From the NCBI RefSeq assembly GCF_017354945.1, contig NZ_CP071503.1:3224001-3288000 (forward strand): a DNA stretch of 64,000 nucleotides. The letters are read 5' to 3'. Origin of the DNA: Shewanella avicenniae (GTDB lineage Bacteria; Pseudomonadota; Gammaproteobacteria; Enterobacterales; Shewanellaceae). Below the pieces are notes generated by a model. It did no database searches and was not told the DNA's origin. It worked only from the letters and a program-made list of their open reading frames with translations. The position numbers and the translations under genes are program-made. Positions 9,205-18,488 of the stretch are shown in pieces; positions within the stretch are counted from its first letter, which is position 1, and the number at the start of each line of letters is the position of its first letter.

Positions 9205-10026
9205 TTAGTTGTAATGTCCGGTGTGACAAACAGTACATTCCATATCTGATTTCACGCTTGGTGCGGAAGCGAAGGTACTGGTGCTGCCATGACATGCTTG
9301 GCAATTTTGAGCATCGGCAGATGGCTTAGATTCGGCGCTGGCGCTGATCGCTTCACCAGCGTATGCGCGGTTAAGCAGTTCAACTAATTGATAGGTCATT
9401 GATGCGGATAACCGCGCACAACGTTCACCTTTTTCACCAAAGGTTTTGCCAGAAGCTTTTGACCAATTACTGATAGACGCGTGGCACAGTACGCTTTTGG
9501 CAACGGAGGAACTGACCACTAAGGTTTCGGTTTTTTCAACAGTTGAGCCAATACCTTCAACAAAGGCAACATCAGAGAATGGCAGCGGTGTGTTTTCATA
9601 GAAGCGCATCGCCGCACCGATAACCGCAGCGTTTTGGCCATTTATGTCTGCCAAGATATTGGTAATCATCCCCACAGCATTGTTGTTACCGCAAAGCGTA
9701 CCTTGACCACCCACCCCTGCGGCACCATATCCGGCAATAGCGGTTGGGATGCTGGCGAATTTGGCTGCATCTTCACTTTCGGAATTAGCCAACATAGTGA
9801 CCATTGCGTAGAACACTTGATGCATACAACCGCCACCGGTTTGATAGGCCAGCTTGGCGGCTGCCATTGGGTCCAGTGGTACATACTTCAGTTTATCGCC
9901 GAGTTCTAAACGGAAGTTGCCGTTGCTATCGGTTCCGGCAAATGCTGAAACAGCAGTAAGCCCCAAGCCTGCTGCGCCAGTAATGCCAATGATTTTGCCC
10001 AAGGCTTGACGTCTGTTCATGCTCAT
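9205..10026 (-). CDS. Split-Soret-type diheme cytochrome c (Tat-exported)
   Basis: 273-residue periplasmic redox protein. It begins MSMNRRQALGK with a twin-arginine signal ending near VSAFA. The middle carries the cysteine/glycine pattern of the C_GCAxxG_C_C family (GGGCMHQVFYAM, GGQGTLCG). The C-terminus has two c-type heme sites, CQACH and CTVCH. This combination is that of the split-Soret cytochrome c of Desulfovibrio. The ATG at 10026 has an AGGGA site 8-10 bases upstream; the longer frame adds 12 polar residues before the Tat motif. Export by Tat suggests cofactor insertion or folding before export for part of the protein, although c-hemes are attached in the periplasm. The electron partner is unknown. 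Confidence 0.85.
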   Translation of the reverse strand: MSMNRRQALGKIIGITGAAGLGLTAVSAFAGTDSNGNFRLELGDKLKYVPLDPMAAAKLAYQTGGGCMHQVFYAMVTMLANSESEDAAKFASIPTAIAGYGAAGVGGQGTLCGNNNAVGMITNILADINGQNAAVIGAAMRFYENTPLPFSDVAFVEGIGSTVEKTETLVVSSSVAKSVLCHASISNWSKASGKTFGEKGERCARLSASMTYQLVELLNRAYAGEAISASAESKPSADAQNCQACHGSTSTFASAPSVKSDMECTVCHTGHYN

Positions 10027-10519
10027 CTGATTGTCCCTTTTGTTGTTTTTACTTGTCGGCAAATGCGCCGTTTTGGTGTTCGAGAGTCAGCTTAGAGGGC
10101 GAAGAAATGAAGATTGTGATAAAACACGCATGAATCATCGGCGACAAATTTGGGCCGATGCGCCGCAAAATCAATCTACAAACTAGATTACAAAGACAAT
10201 CATTGATTAACGATAAAAATTACAATCTGAACCAAATCACCTTATTTGTTAAATTCAGGTAAATTCAGCAAGATTTGCACAGCGATTCTCTACACTTTAA
10301 TTGGTTTAAATCAGTCAACATCCATCACATTTTTCTTTTTAAGTCATATATTTATTTAAACTTTACTAATACAGAAGATAACGTGAATGGCAAAATTGGA
10401 CCAAAAGCTTACTGAGCTGGATCACTATTTGGATTATTGGCCAAATTCGAGTTAATGGAGATCACATTACCAATTAGATTTTTTGCATAGACTGAGGCAG
10501 GAAACCAAGGAGTGACCCT
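10027..10519. promoter_or_regulatory. Divergent promoter region, cytochrome / ToxR-like regulator
   Basis: This 493-bp non-coding region separates the split-Soret operon (left) from the winged-helix regulator (right). It contains a perfect 7-bp inverted repeat CATCGGC / GCCGATG (10136-10142 and 10154-10160, 11-bp spacer). At 10301-10314 there is an FNR-like dyad, TTGGTTTAAATCAG, matching 8 of 10 conserved positions. The region is AT-rich throughout. The inverted repeat is a natural operator candidate for the adjacent regulator, but that is inference. Confidence 0.45.
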
Positions 10520-11266
10520 ATGCGAATTGGAGACTGTTGGTTCGACCCAACCAATGGTGAACTGAAACATCAGCGTGATGACAAGCGTTGGCATCTCCCC
10601 CGCGCCGAGTTACACGTATTGAACACATTGATCGCCCATCAAGGCTCACCTGTGAGCAAATTTGACTTGCGCGGTGGCGATGATGAATACCCGCCGCTGA
10701 GTGATTCCTCCGTGGCGCGGGCGGTGTGCATGCTGCGTTCTTATCTTGGGCCAGAACATGAGCTGTTGATTGAAACCATCAAAGGCAAAGGCTACTTGCT
10801 GCACAGCCAAACACCGAGCAAATCCGCCAAGCAAGCGTCTCCACGTTGGCGTTACTGCTACTGGCGTTGGTTGCTCAGCGCCGGGTTAGCGCTGTTGGTG
10901 ATGGCCAGCCTTTATTATCTAAATCACCACACAGATCCAACCCCAAGCGAGCCGGTGGCTAACCAAGTGCTGTACACCCAATCCGGGCAGCAGTTGCAGC
11001 TGATGCTGTACGCCAATTCCCGTACCAACAATCAACTGTTAATGCAGCAAGCAGAGGTCATTAACCAAGCCATGCAAACCTGTAACACTACAATTTGGCA
11101 CGAAGTTTACGCGTCGCTCTCCCATGATAAACAGGTGCTGAATATGACCTTGCGCGGCGAATCTAAAGGGCAATCTGTGGTACGAAATCTGAAGATCAGT
11201 GATGCACGCCAACCAAAAGATTTTATCAACAAGGTCTGGCTACAAGGGGCTAATCTCTGTGGTTAA
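10520..11266 (+). CDS. Membrane-bound winged-helix regulator (ToxR/CadC type)
   Basis: 248-residue transmembrane transcription factor. Residues 1-95 form an OmpR-type winged helix (RAELHVLNTLIAHQG, then the recognition-helix region SSVARAVCMLRSYLG, then the wing IKGKGYLL). A transmembrane segment at about 116-134 follows, then a ~110-residue periplasmic domain with two cysteines (TCNT, NLCG). A periplasmic Cys pair is also found in ToxR. The ATG has an AAGGAG site. It overlaps the next gene by 8 bp and so is translationally coupled to it. It faces the split-Soret operon and is likely to regulate it. Its periplasmic domain is paralogous to that of 7867-8337. Confidence 0.8.
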   Translation: MRIGDCWFDPTNGELKHQRDDKRWHLPRAELHVLNTLIAHQGSPVSKFDLRGGDDEYPPLSDSSVARAVCMLRSYLGPEHELLIETIKGKGYLLHSQTPSKSAKQASPRWRYCYWRWLLSAGLALLVMASLYYLNHHTDPTPSEPVANQVLYTQSGQQLQLMLYANSRTNNQLLMQQAEVINQAMQTCNTTIWHEVYASLSHDKQVLNMTLRGESKGQSVVRNLKISDARQPKDFINKVWLQGANLCG

Positions 11267-11774
11267 ATCGCAATACTGGCATTGGGCTATCAATCTTATG
11301 CTGTTGCTACTCTTGTTAGTCGCAGCGTTTAAGATCAATCAGTTGCATCAAAACAGCCAACAGTTAATGCTGAGTTGCAGTTCTGAACTATTTGATCGGC
11401 GACTCGAAGCGGGCGCCGATGATGAACACTACCTGGTTGTCGACTTGCAACTTAATGGTGCCAAAGCCGTGTTGAATTACCGCTATTTTGATATGGATGG
11501 CGCCGCCGCGGGCACCCTGTTAATGGATGGAAAAGTGGAGCGTCTAGCGGATAAGCAATATCAGATCTCGATTGATCACAAACAAGAGCTCGATGGCACT
11601 GGCCAAATGCCAGCGCACATGCAATATGTGTCTTACATCAGTAACATCAACCTCAATCGCGATGGTAACCATCTGCTTTCCATCGAGATCCTCGATGTTG
11701 ATGCCAGTAAAGATTATGCGGTGGTTCGCTTTCAGCCGAGCAACACCGTCTGCGGTTGCCGCTTAATGCACTGA
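11259..11774 (+). CDS. ToxS-like partner membrane protein of the regulator
   Basis: 171-residue single-pass protein with an N-terminal anchor and a periplasmic domain. Cysteines occur in SCSSELFD near the membrane and in GCRLMH at the end, matching the paralogue at 7368-7874. The start is taken as GTG at 11259, which overlaps the regulator's stop by 8 bp and follows an AAGGGG site. The alternative ATG at 11199 lies well inside the regulator gene and would add 20 polar residues before the anchor. It presumably forms a complex with the regulator's periplasmic domain, as ToxS does with ToxR, but the family is not one I can name. Confidence 0.7.
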   Translation: MVKSQYWHWAINLMLLLLLLVAAFKINQLHQNSQQLMLSCSSELFDRRLEAGADDEHYLVVDLQLNGAKAVLNYRYFDMDGAAAGTLLMDGKVERLADKQYQISIDHKQELDGTGQMPAHMQYVSYISNINLNRDGNHLLSIEILDVDASKDYAVVRFQPSNTVCGCRLMH

Positions 11775-11848
11775 TCATCAACACTAAACATACGCGCTGA
11801 GCTCTAATCATGAGCACTAAGCAACAGCCACAGAGTTAACCTCAATCA

Positions 11849-13624
11849 TTACTCAGCCTGCGCCACTTTTTGCGCTTGCTGCTGCAACTCATACATAGCG
11901 CGATAGCGGCCATGCTCAAGGCGCATCAATTGTTCGTGATTGCCCTGCTCAATCAAATGGCCTTTATCCATCACCAAAATACAGTCGGCATTGCGAATGG
12001 TTGATAAGCGGTGCGCCACCACGATCATGGTCACTTGCCGGTGCAGATGACTGAGTGCACGCTGCACCACCTGCTCAGTTTCGCTGTCCACATTGGCAGT
12101 GGCCTCATCTAACAACAGAATTTTCGGTGAGCCCGCCAGTGCCCGTGCAATAATTAACTGCTGCCGCTGTCCGGTGGAGAGACGCAGCCCACCTTCGCCC
12201 AACTCAGTTTTATAGCCTTGCGGCATCGCCATAATCACCTCATGCAGGTGCGCTTGCTTCGCTGCCCGTTCCACCGCTTGCTGAGTTAATTCGCGCCCCA
12301 TATCGATGTTTTCAAAGATACTGCTGGCCAAAATAAAAGGCTCCTGCGGAATCAGCCCAATCCCTTGGCGTAGAGCGTCATGGCTGTAACTTTGCAGCGG
12401 TTGACCATCAATTAAAATCTGCCCTGACTGCGGCTGATAGAAATTCAGCAATAAGCTGAGCAGAGTGCTTTTACCACTGCCGGTGTGACCCACAATTGCA
12501 TAAAAGCCACCGGCTTCAATTTCAACATTAACGTTATCCAGCACAGGTTTATTGGCTTGATAGGCGAACTGCAGCTTTGAGATCGACAATTGACCATGAA
12601 CAATTGCACCGCCCTGCCCTTGGCTGGTTGCGCCGCTCGGCTCTTGCAGCAACTCATACACCCGGTTACCCGCAACAATAGCTTGCTGATACAAACTAAA
12701 CCGTTGGGTGATCTCCACTAAAGGTTCAGTGAAGCGCCCCAAGTAGTTGAGATAGGCGTACAACACGCCAATTTCAGCCACACCTTGCACCACTTTCATG
12801 CCAAAAAACCACACAATGCTGGCCAACACCAAAATGCTGAGAAAGTTAATCGCTGGCCGCAGCAGCAGCGAACCAACGGTCACTGCTTTTAGCCGCGTAC
12901 TGTAATAACGGCTGTTGATATCATCAAATTGCGCCAGCTTAACCTGCTGTTGATTGGTCGCTTGGATCACTGACATGCCACTGATCGACTCACTGACCGT
13001 GGCGTTTATATCTGAGCGTAACTGCCGACTTTCGCTGACCACTTTCACACTAAATTGCTGATAAACATAAATTAATGCCATAACCGTTGGCAGCAGAAAC
13101 AGCGCAATCAACATCAGTTGCAGATCCAAAATCGCCATTGCCACCAAAATGCCGATCAGCAAAATCACATTCGACAACACATTGGAGAGAAACTGCACAT
13201 AGATATCTTTGATCGATTCGGTGTCGTTGGTGATACGGCTGACCAATTGCCCGGTGCGGGCATAATCAAAAAACGACATAGGTAAGCTGAGCACATGTTC
13301 AAATACTCGCTTACGGATATCCAATACCGCATTCAACGCCATATCCAAAAAGCGCATACTTTGTTGATATTTCAGCAGCGTGCCGACCACCACCGCAAAC
13401 GCAAACAGTGAAATCACACCCACAATCGGCCACAACGGGTAATGCCCCGGCACAATAAAATCGTCAATAAACACCTTACTGAGCATCGGCCCCATGACAT
13501 CGAACACGGTGGCCACCACCACTAGCAGCAAGGTTTTGAAAAATCGTACTTTGTCGGCAAACACATAGCTCATCAACAAGCGCAATGAGCCGTTGTCTTG
13601 CGCTTTCGCGTTCTCAGGACGCAT
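11849..13624 (-). CDS. mdlB: ABC exporter half-transporter MdlB-like
   Basis: 591-residue fused membrane and ATP-binding half-transporter. Six hydrophobic segments form the N-terminal half. The nucleotide-binding domain shows Walker A GHTGSGKST, a variant signature LSTGQRQQ, Walker B ILLLDEATANVD and the switch His (VAHRLST). The start at 13624 (MRPENAKAQDN) overlaps the end of mdlA by 11 bp, the usual coupling in this pair. A longer in-frame extension runs back through mdlA and is rejected. It probably forms a heterodimer with the upstream product. The substrate is not known from sequence. Confidence 0.88.
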   Translation of the reverse strand: MRPENAKAQDNGSLRLLMSYVFADKVRFFKTLLLVVVATVFDVMGPMLSKVFIDDFIVPGHYPLWPIVGVISLFAFAVVVGTLLKYQQSMRFLDMALNAVLDIRKRVFEHVLSLPMSFFDYARTGQLVSRITNDTESIKDIYVQFLSNVLSNVILLIGILVAMAILDLQLMLIALFLLPTVMALIYVYQQFSVKVVSESRQLRSDINATVSESISGMSVIQATNQQQVKLAQFDDINSRYYSTRLKAVTVGSLLLRPAINFLSILVLASIVWFFGMKVVQGVAEIGVLYAYLNYLGRFTEPLVEITQRFSLYQQAIVAGNRVYELLQEPSGATSQGQGGAIVHGQLSISKLQFAYQANKPVLDNVNVEIEAGGFYAIVGHTGSGKSTLLSLLLNFYQPQSGQILIDGQPLQSYSHDALRQGIGLIPQEPFILASSIFENIDMGRELTQQAVERAAKQAHLHEVIMAMPQGYKTELGEGGLRLSTGQRQQLIIARALAGSPKILLLDEATANVDSETEQVVQRALSHLHRQVTMIVVAHRLSTIRNADCILVMDKGHLIEQGNHEQLMRLEHGRYRAMYELQQQAQKVAQAE

Positions 13625-15359
13625 AGGCCACACTCTCCATTGCTTGTTCCATCTGCTGATACGCTGCCATGCGTGCATACCAGCCATCATGCGCCACCAG
13701 CTGTTGGTGAGTGCCGCGCTCGCAAATTTCGCCGTGGGATAACACAATAATCTCGTCGGCTTGCTCAAGTGCTGATAAGCGGTGGCTAATCACCAGCAAG
13801 GTTTGCTGCCGCCGTTGCCGCAGATGCTGAATAATGGTCTGTTCGGTTTCAACATCCACTGCTGACAAGGCATCGTCCAAAATCAAAATCGGCGCGACGC
13901 TAATCAATGCTCGCGCAATCGACACCCGTTGCCGTTGGCCGCCCGACAAGGTAACGCCACGCTCACCCACTAAGGTGTGGTAGCCATCAGGAAACTGCAA
14001 AATATCCTCATGAATTGCCGCTAGTTTTGCCGCTTCATAGACTTCCTCATCAGTGGCGTGCTCACGCCCCATGCGAATGTTTTCGATAATGCTCGTGCTA
14101 AACAAAAACGCATCCTGCGGCACGTAGGCATACATGCCACGTAAGCTGGAAAGCGGCAATTGCTGGATGGGCACATCGCCCAGCCGAATCGAGCCATGCT
14201 CCACTTCCCAATAGCGCATCAACAACTGCACTAAGGTTGATTTACCGGCGCCAGTCGCACCGGCAACGCCAAGCGTATGATTTTGCGGCAATAGCAGATT
14301 AATCCGCTGCAAATTGGCTTGCTGAGTCGCTGGGTAGTGAAATGCGAGATCATTCAACTGCAGCTGATAACCTGCGGCAGTTTGCTGGCCGTTATCGGCA
14401 ATGGTATCGGGCAGATTCAGCAATTCATCGAGGCGCTCAATCGCCGCATTCCCGCGCTGAATAATGTTCATCAGCCAGCCAAAGGCGAACATCGGCCAGA
14501 TCAGCTCCGACAGGTATAGAGTAAAACTGGTTAACTGCCCTACGGTCAGATTGCCACTGTGGATCTGCCAGCCACCCGCCAGCAGCACAATCAACAATGC
14601 TGCCCCTAAACTCAATTGAATGATTGGTCCGAATAAGGCTTCTGAACGCTGAACTTGATAGGTGCTCTGAGCCGCTTGCTCTGCAATTGCATTAAACTGC
14701 TGCGCTTCAATCGGTTCGCGCCCCATCGACTTGATCATGCGAATGCCAGTCATGGCTTGCTGAGTTTGCTGGTTCAGTAAGGAGAACTTATCGAGCGAGT
14801 CTTTAAACTGACTGTGGATCCGTTTCGATACCCGATAAAACGCCACCGCCATAAACGGGAAAGGTAACACCGCCAGCGAGGCCAAGCGCCAATCAATAAA
14901 CACAAACATCATGATCAGCACTAAAAAGAAGGTCAGCACCCCATCGAAACCGGAAAGAATTCCCTCGCCAGCAGCCACTTCAACCGCATCAATATCGTTG
15001 GTGGCGCGCGCCATTAAATCGCCGGTGGAATGGGCGTTATAGAATGCTTGCCCTTGCTTAGTGAGCCGTACATAAAAGCGTTGCCGTAAAAAATTGCCCA
15101 GTTTGTAAGAAGTGCCAAATAGCATTCGCCGCCAACCGTAGCGCAGTAGATACACGGCAAAGCCGCCTGCAACCAAACCGAGCAGATAGGCTTCTGTGGC
15201 CGATTGTTGTTGGCTGGCGAGTAACTGGTCAACGGCGTCACCAATAAATTTGGGGATCGCCATATTGATCACCCCCACCAAAAACAACATCAGCATCGCC
15301 AAGGCGTAGGTGTACCAGTAACGTCGGAAAAACCATTTAAGATGTAAAAATAACTGCAT
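13614..15359 (-). CDS. mdlA: ABC exporter half-transporter MdlA-like
   Basis: 581-residue half-transporter: six-segment membrane domain and a C-terminal ATPase with Walker A GATGAGKST, signature LSGGQRQR, Walker B LILDDALSAVD and ISHRLSAL. The Asp at the catalytic carboxylate position (LDDA instead of LDEA) suggests that this subunit carries the degenerate ATP site, as in many heterodimeric exporters, with mdlB supplying the active Glu. The length fits E. coli MdlA. It is the first gene of a two-gene operon. Confidence 0.88.
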   Translation of the reverse strand: MQLFLHLKWFFRRYWYTYALAMLMLFLVGVINMAIPKFIGDAVDQLLASQQQSATEAYLLGLVAGGFAVYLLRYGWRRMLFGTSYKLGNFLRQRFYVRLTKQGQAFYNAHSTGDLMARATNDIDAVEVAAGEGILSGFDGVLTFFLVLIMMFVFIDWRLASLAVLPFPFMAVAFYRVSKRIHSQFKDSLDKFSLLNQQTQQAMTGIRMIKSMGREPIEAQQFNAIAEQAAQSTYQVQRSEALFGPIIQLSLGAALLIVLLAGGWQIHSGNLTVGQLTSFTLYLSELIWPMFAFGWLMNIIQRGNAAIERLDELLNLPDTIADNGQQTAAGYQLQLNDLAFHYPATQQANLQRINLLLPQNHTLGVAGATGAGKSTLVQLLMRYWEVEHGSIRLGDVPIQQLPLSSLRGMYAYVPQDAFLFSTSIIENIRMGREHATDEEVYEAAKLAAIHEDILQFPDGYHTLVGERGVTLSGGQRQRVSIARALISVAPILILDDALSAVDVETEQTIIQHLRQRRQQTLLVISHRLSALEQADEIIVLSHGEICERGTHQQLVAHDGWYARMAAYQQMEQAMESVAYAS

Positions 15360-15715
15360 GTGATTTGATCCAAACTCACAGTAACCATGTGTTACTGCGG
15401 GTAAAGACTTAACTTAGTCTCAAAAATAATCTGTTGGACTGAAACGGCTGCGCCCATTGTCGAGATTACGGCCAGTGACAATGTCGCGCCCATCAGCACA
15501 GTTAGGGAATCGTGTAGAAAATTAAGTGGTGCTTGCGGAAAAATCGCCTAGCAACAGACAGTGTTTCACTTCGCGCAAACCACTCAGACGCACACTGAAA
15601 CTACCTTCGCCAACGCGGCAAGGTAGCGTTATTGGCGTTATTTTAGAGCGAATCGCCGCGACTGGCTATCCCAACCAAGATTAGCGCCATCGCTGATGGT
15701 GATGAATTTTAATCA
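15360..15715. other. Intergenic region upstream of mdlA
   Basis: Non-coding stretch between mdlA and the nhaD terminator. It has a 7-bp inverted repeat CATTGTC / GACAATG (15455-15461 and 15477-15483). It must contain the mdlA promoter, but no clear -35/-10 pair or known operator could be assigned. No small gene was recognised. Confidence 0.35.
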
Positions 15716-15744
15716 TAAAAAAGCCGACAACAGAGTTGTCGGCT
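15716..15744 (-). terminator. nhaD terminator
   Basis: Perfect 10-bp stem AGCCGACAAC / GTTGTCGGCT with a 3-nt loop (15722-15744), followed on the minus strand by T residues. It lies 23 bp after the nhaD stop. Confidence 0.88.
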
Positions 15745-15767
15745 GATAAATCAAACGCTAAAGCGCA

Positions 15768-17225
15768 TTAAAACAGGCTGTTATTGAGGAAGTAGTGCAC
15801 CAAAATACTGGCGATATAACCGAGCGCCACCACTGGCGTCCACTTCAAGTGCGCGCCAAAAGTGTAGATACCGCGCGCTTGCCCCATCAATGCCACACCC
15901 GCTGCACTGCCGATAGACAGCAAGCTACCGCCCACACCGGCCGTTAAGGTCACCAACAGCCATTGACCAACCGCCATATCAGGGTTCATGGTCAATACCG
16001 CAAACATCACCGGAATGTTATCCACGATTGACGACAACAGACCGACCGCCACGTTGGCATAAGTGGCATCCCAGTGGCCATACATAGCTTCAGACACCAT
16101 CGCCAGATAGCCCATTAAACCGAGGCCACCTACGCACATTACCACACCGTAGAAGAACAGCAGTGTGTCCCATTCGGCCATTGCGATACGGCTAAATACG
16201 TCAAAAGGCACAAACTGATCGCACTCTTGCAGTGCTTTCTCATCTTTTGCTTCAGCGGCCTTCTTACGCAGTTTGCTGATATTTTTGTCAAAGTCTTTGC
16301 GCAATACAAAGCCAAACAGTTGTAGCAAACCAAGACCGGTGATCATGCCAAGTACTGGTGGCAGTCCCAACAGTGAGTGAGCACAAACCGCCATAGTGAT
16401 GGTCAGCAGGAACAACACCACAATCCGCTTTGCCCCCGGTTTAGTGTGAACCACTTCCGCTTTGGCTTCAGATTGAGAATTACTGATAAAGATGCTCATG
16501 ATTGCCGCTGGCAACACAAAGTTAACCAGTGATGGAATGAACAGGTCAAAGAATTGGGCAAACTGCACCACACCTTTTTGCCATACCATCAAGGTAGTGA
16601 TATCACCAAATGGGCTGAAAGCACCGCCCGCATTGGCGCCAACCACAATGTTGATACAGGAGACTGTAATAAATTTCTTATTGTCGGCGCCCATCTTCAT
16701 CACCACGGCACACATCAGCAACGCGGTGGTTAAGTTGTCCGCAATTGGCGAGATAAAGAACGCCAAAAAGCCGGTAATCCAGAAAACTTGTCGTAGGGTG
16801 AAGCCTTTGTTGACCATCCAAGCGCGCAAGGCATCAAACAGTTTGCGCTCTTCCATGGCGTTGATATAGGTCATCGCCGCCAGCAAGAACAGAAACAGTT
16901 CGGCGTATTCGAGTAAGTCGCTACGGAATGCCGCTTCGGCCACTTCCGACATGTTATGTTGGGTGTATACCCAGCCTAAAATGCCCCAAATAATGCCCGC
17001 CGCAATAATCACCGGCTTAGATTTACGTAGATGTAATTTCTCTTCTGACATCACCAAAGCATAAGCGATCACAAAAATCGCCACGCCAAGATAACCGGCA
17101 AAGGTATGCGTAAGCGCGAGGTGCTCACCAGCTGCTTCACTGGCCATAACGGCAGGAGAAACGATCAATCCCAGCAAACTTCCCCCAAAGGCTGCGAGCC
17201 CTTGGTACATGCTCTTCAACTTCAT
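15768..17225 (-). CDS. nhaD: Sodium:proton antiporter NhaD
   Basis: 485-residue inner-membrane Na+/H+ antiporter of the ion transporter superfamily. About twelve hydrophobic segments follow an N-terminal signal-like segment ending near VMASEA. The family segments NAGGAFSPFGDITTLMVWQKG and SSIVDNIPVMFA carry polar and acidic residues within membrane regions, as in NhaD. A cytoplasmic charged loop lies near residue 320. It expels sodium at alkaline pH or in salt water. It appears to be a single-gene transcript with its own terminator. Confidence 0.93.
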   Translation of the reverse strand: MKLKSMYQGLAAFGGSLLGLIVSPAVMASEAAGEHLALTHTFAGYLGVAIFVIAYALVMSEEKLHLRKSKPVIIAAGIIWGILGWVYTQHNMSEVAEAAFRSDLLEYAELFLFLLAAMTYINAMEERKLFDALRAWMVNKGFTLRQVFWITGFLAFFISPIADNLTTALLMCAVVMKMGADNKKFITVSCINIVVGANAGGAFSPFGDITTLMVWQKGVVQFAQFFDLFIPSLVNFVLPAAIMSIFISNSQSEAKAEVVHTKPGAKRIVVLFLLTITMAVCAHSLLGLPPVLGMITGLGLLQLFGFVLRKDFDKNISKLRKKAAEAKDEKALQECDQFVPFDVFSRIAMAEWDTLLFFYGVVMCVGGLGLMGYLAMVSEAMYGHWDATYANVAVGLLSSIVDNIPVMFAVLTMNPDMAVGQWLLVTLTAGVGGSLLSIGSAAGVALMGQARGIYTFGAHLKWTPVVALGYIASILVHYFLNNSLF

Positions 17226-17397
17226 TTGATTGCTCTCATTTTTATTAGAATGTGCTTAAAAATTACCATAGCCCCAATTAGGCCAATATTGACGTAAAAC
17301 AAGAATCAAGAATTTGGTGAGTAAAAGAGATAAACCTGCCAGCCGAGACTGACAACTGTTTTTAAGGAGGAATTCGGTTGCTGGGATAAAGATCACA

Positions 17398-17417
17398 AAG
17401 GCACCAAAAGGTGCCTT
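17398..17417 (-). terminator. Hairpin downstream of DUF481 gene
   Basis: Perfect 8-bp stem AAGGCACC / GGTGCCTT with an AAAA loop, 48 bp after the stop at 17465. The T tract is short on the minus strand, so termination strength is uncertain. Confidence 0.6.
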
Positions 17418-17464
17418 AATTATGGATCACAAAAAAACGGCTAAATGACGTTTATTTCCGCATA

Positions 17465-18202
17465 TTAGAAGGAATACAGAATCGTCATGTTAGTTTCAGT
17501 GTCGGTGCTTTTGATGTCATCTAGAGGGTCGGAATTGTAACGCACAATCACCGCAAACTTCATCGACAAGGCACCGACAATGTTCGCCGTCACAGAGGTT
17601 TCTGAACGAGCATCGAGCTTATCACCATAATCAGCCACAAAGGTTTGCTTGAACCTAGAGGTGGGGCTGATCTTCCATGAGTAGTTCAACACGCTATGCA
17701 CCACCCAGCTTGATTCACTGGTGTAACCCAGATCCGCTTGCTGTTCTTCGTCTAAACGTTGGTATTGATAACCGGGACCGACTTCCGCATCAACAAAGCT
17801 ATTGGCACCTTGGTAGAGGCGATAACCATAACCAGCCGCTGCATTGTAACGAAAATCATAACCGGTGAATGGATCGACTTCATAACTGCCGGTGGCAAAG
17901 GTGTAGCTATGTTTACCAAAGCGATAGTTACCTTGAACACTGCCAAGATAACGTTTCGCGGTGACTTCGTCGGTGTCTTCCTTATACAACCCTTCTAGCA
18001 CATATTCATTTTCCCAATTCCCCAGCTCGTGTTTCAGATCTAAACGACCTTTGATCGAAGTGGTATCGGTATTCCCTGTGGTCATAGTCGCGCCTAATTC
18101 GGCGTCCCCCCCAAAGGTGGCCTCACCCGGCACAAACTCAGTATCCGCAAACACACTTGGCGCGGCCAGCAGCGTTGCTATCGCAATCATCGTTGGCTTC
18201 AT
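17465..18202 (-). CDS. DUF481-family outer-membrane beta-barrel protein
   Basis: 245-residue exported protein (MKPTMIAIATLLAAPSVFA signal). Alternating hydrophobic/polar strands and a terminal aromatic residue (MTILYSF) indicate an outer-membrane beta-barrel. The pattern, including TTGNTDTTSIKGRLDLKHE, is that of DUF481 (YdiY-like) proteins, some of which are induced by salt or acid. The ATG at 18202 follows a GGAG site; a second in-frame start at 18214 lies upstream. The neighbour nhaD lies downstream on the same strand but is separated by 239 bp and a hairpin. Function is unknown. Confidence 0.82.
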   Translation of the reverse strand: MKPTMIAIATLLAAPSVFADTEFVPGEATFGGDAELGATMTTGNTDTTSIKGRLDLKHELGNWENEYVLEGLYKEDTDEVTAKRYLGSVQGNYRFGKHSYTFATGSYEVDPFTGYDFRYNAAAGYGYRLYQGANSFVDAEVGPGYQYQRLDEEQQADLGYTSESSWVVHSVLNYSWKISPTSRFKQTFVADYGDKLDARSETSVTANIVGALSMKFAVIVRYNSDPLDDIKSTDTETNMTILYSF

Positions 18203-18488
18203 AACTCTCTCCATTTGGTTAACATTTAATCCTCAATTTTCAGCGACGATCTTATCATCTAAGCCATTCAAATGTGAGCTAAAGCACAGTTTTTATGGGT
18301 TTTGTCGTAATTTCCGTCAGTTTAATCGGTTTATTTGGCTATTTTTTCGCTGGCAGCTACCGCATTAGACAGCGTAAAATAGCGCTCACGCCGTTGTTGT
18401 CACATCAGTCGCGCCCGCGAACTGAATCACAATGGCACTCACATTGATTAATTTTCGGACTCCCGAGTAAGTAACAACTGGAACACAC

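Noticed and set aside
13624..13768. N-terminal extension of mdlB
   Set aside because: It runs inside mdlA in another frame, and the overlapping start at 13624 fits the family length.
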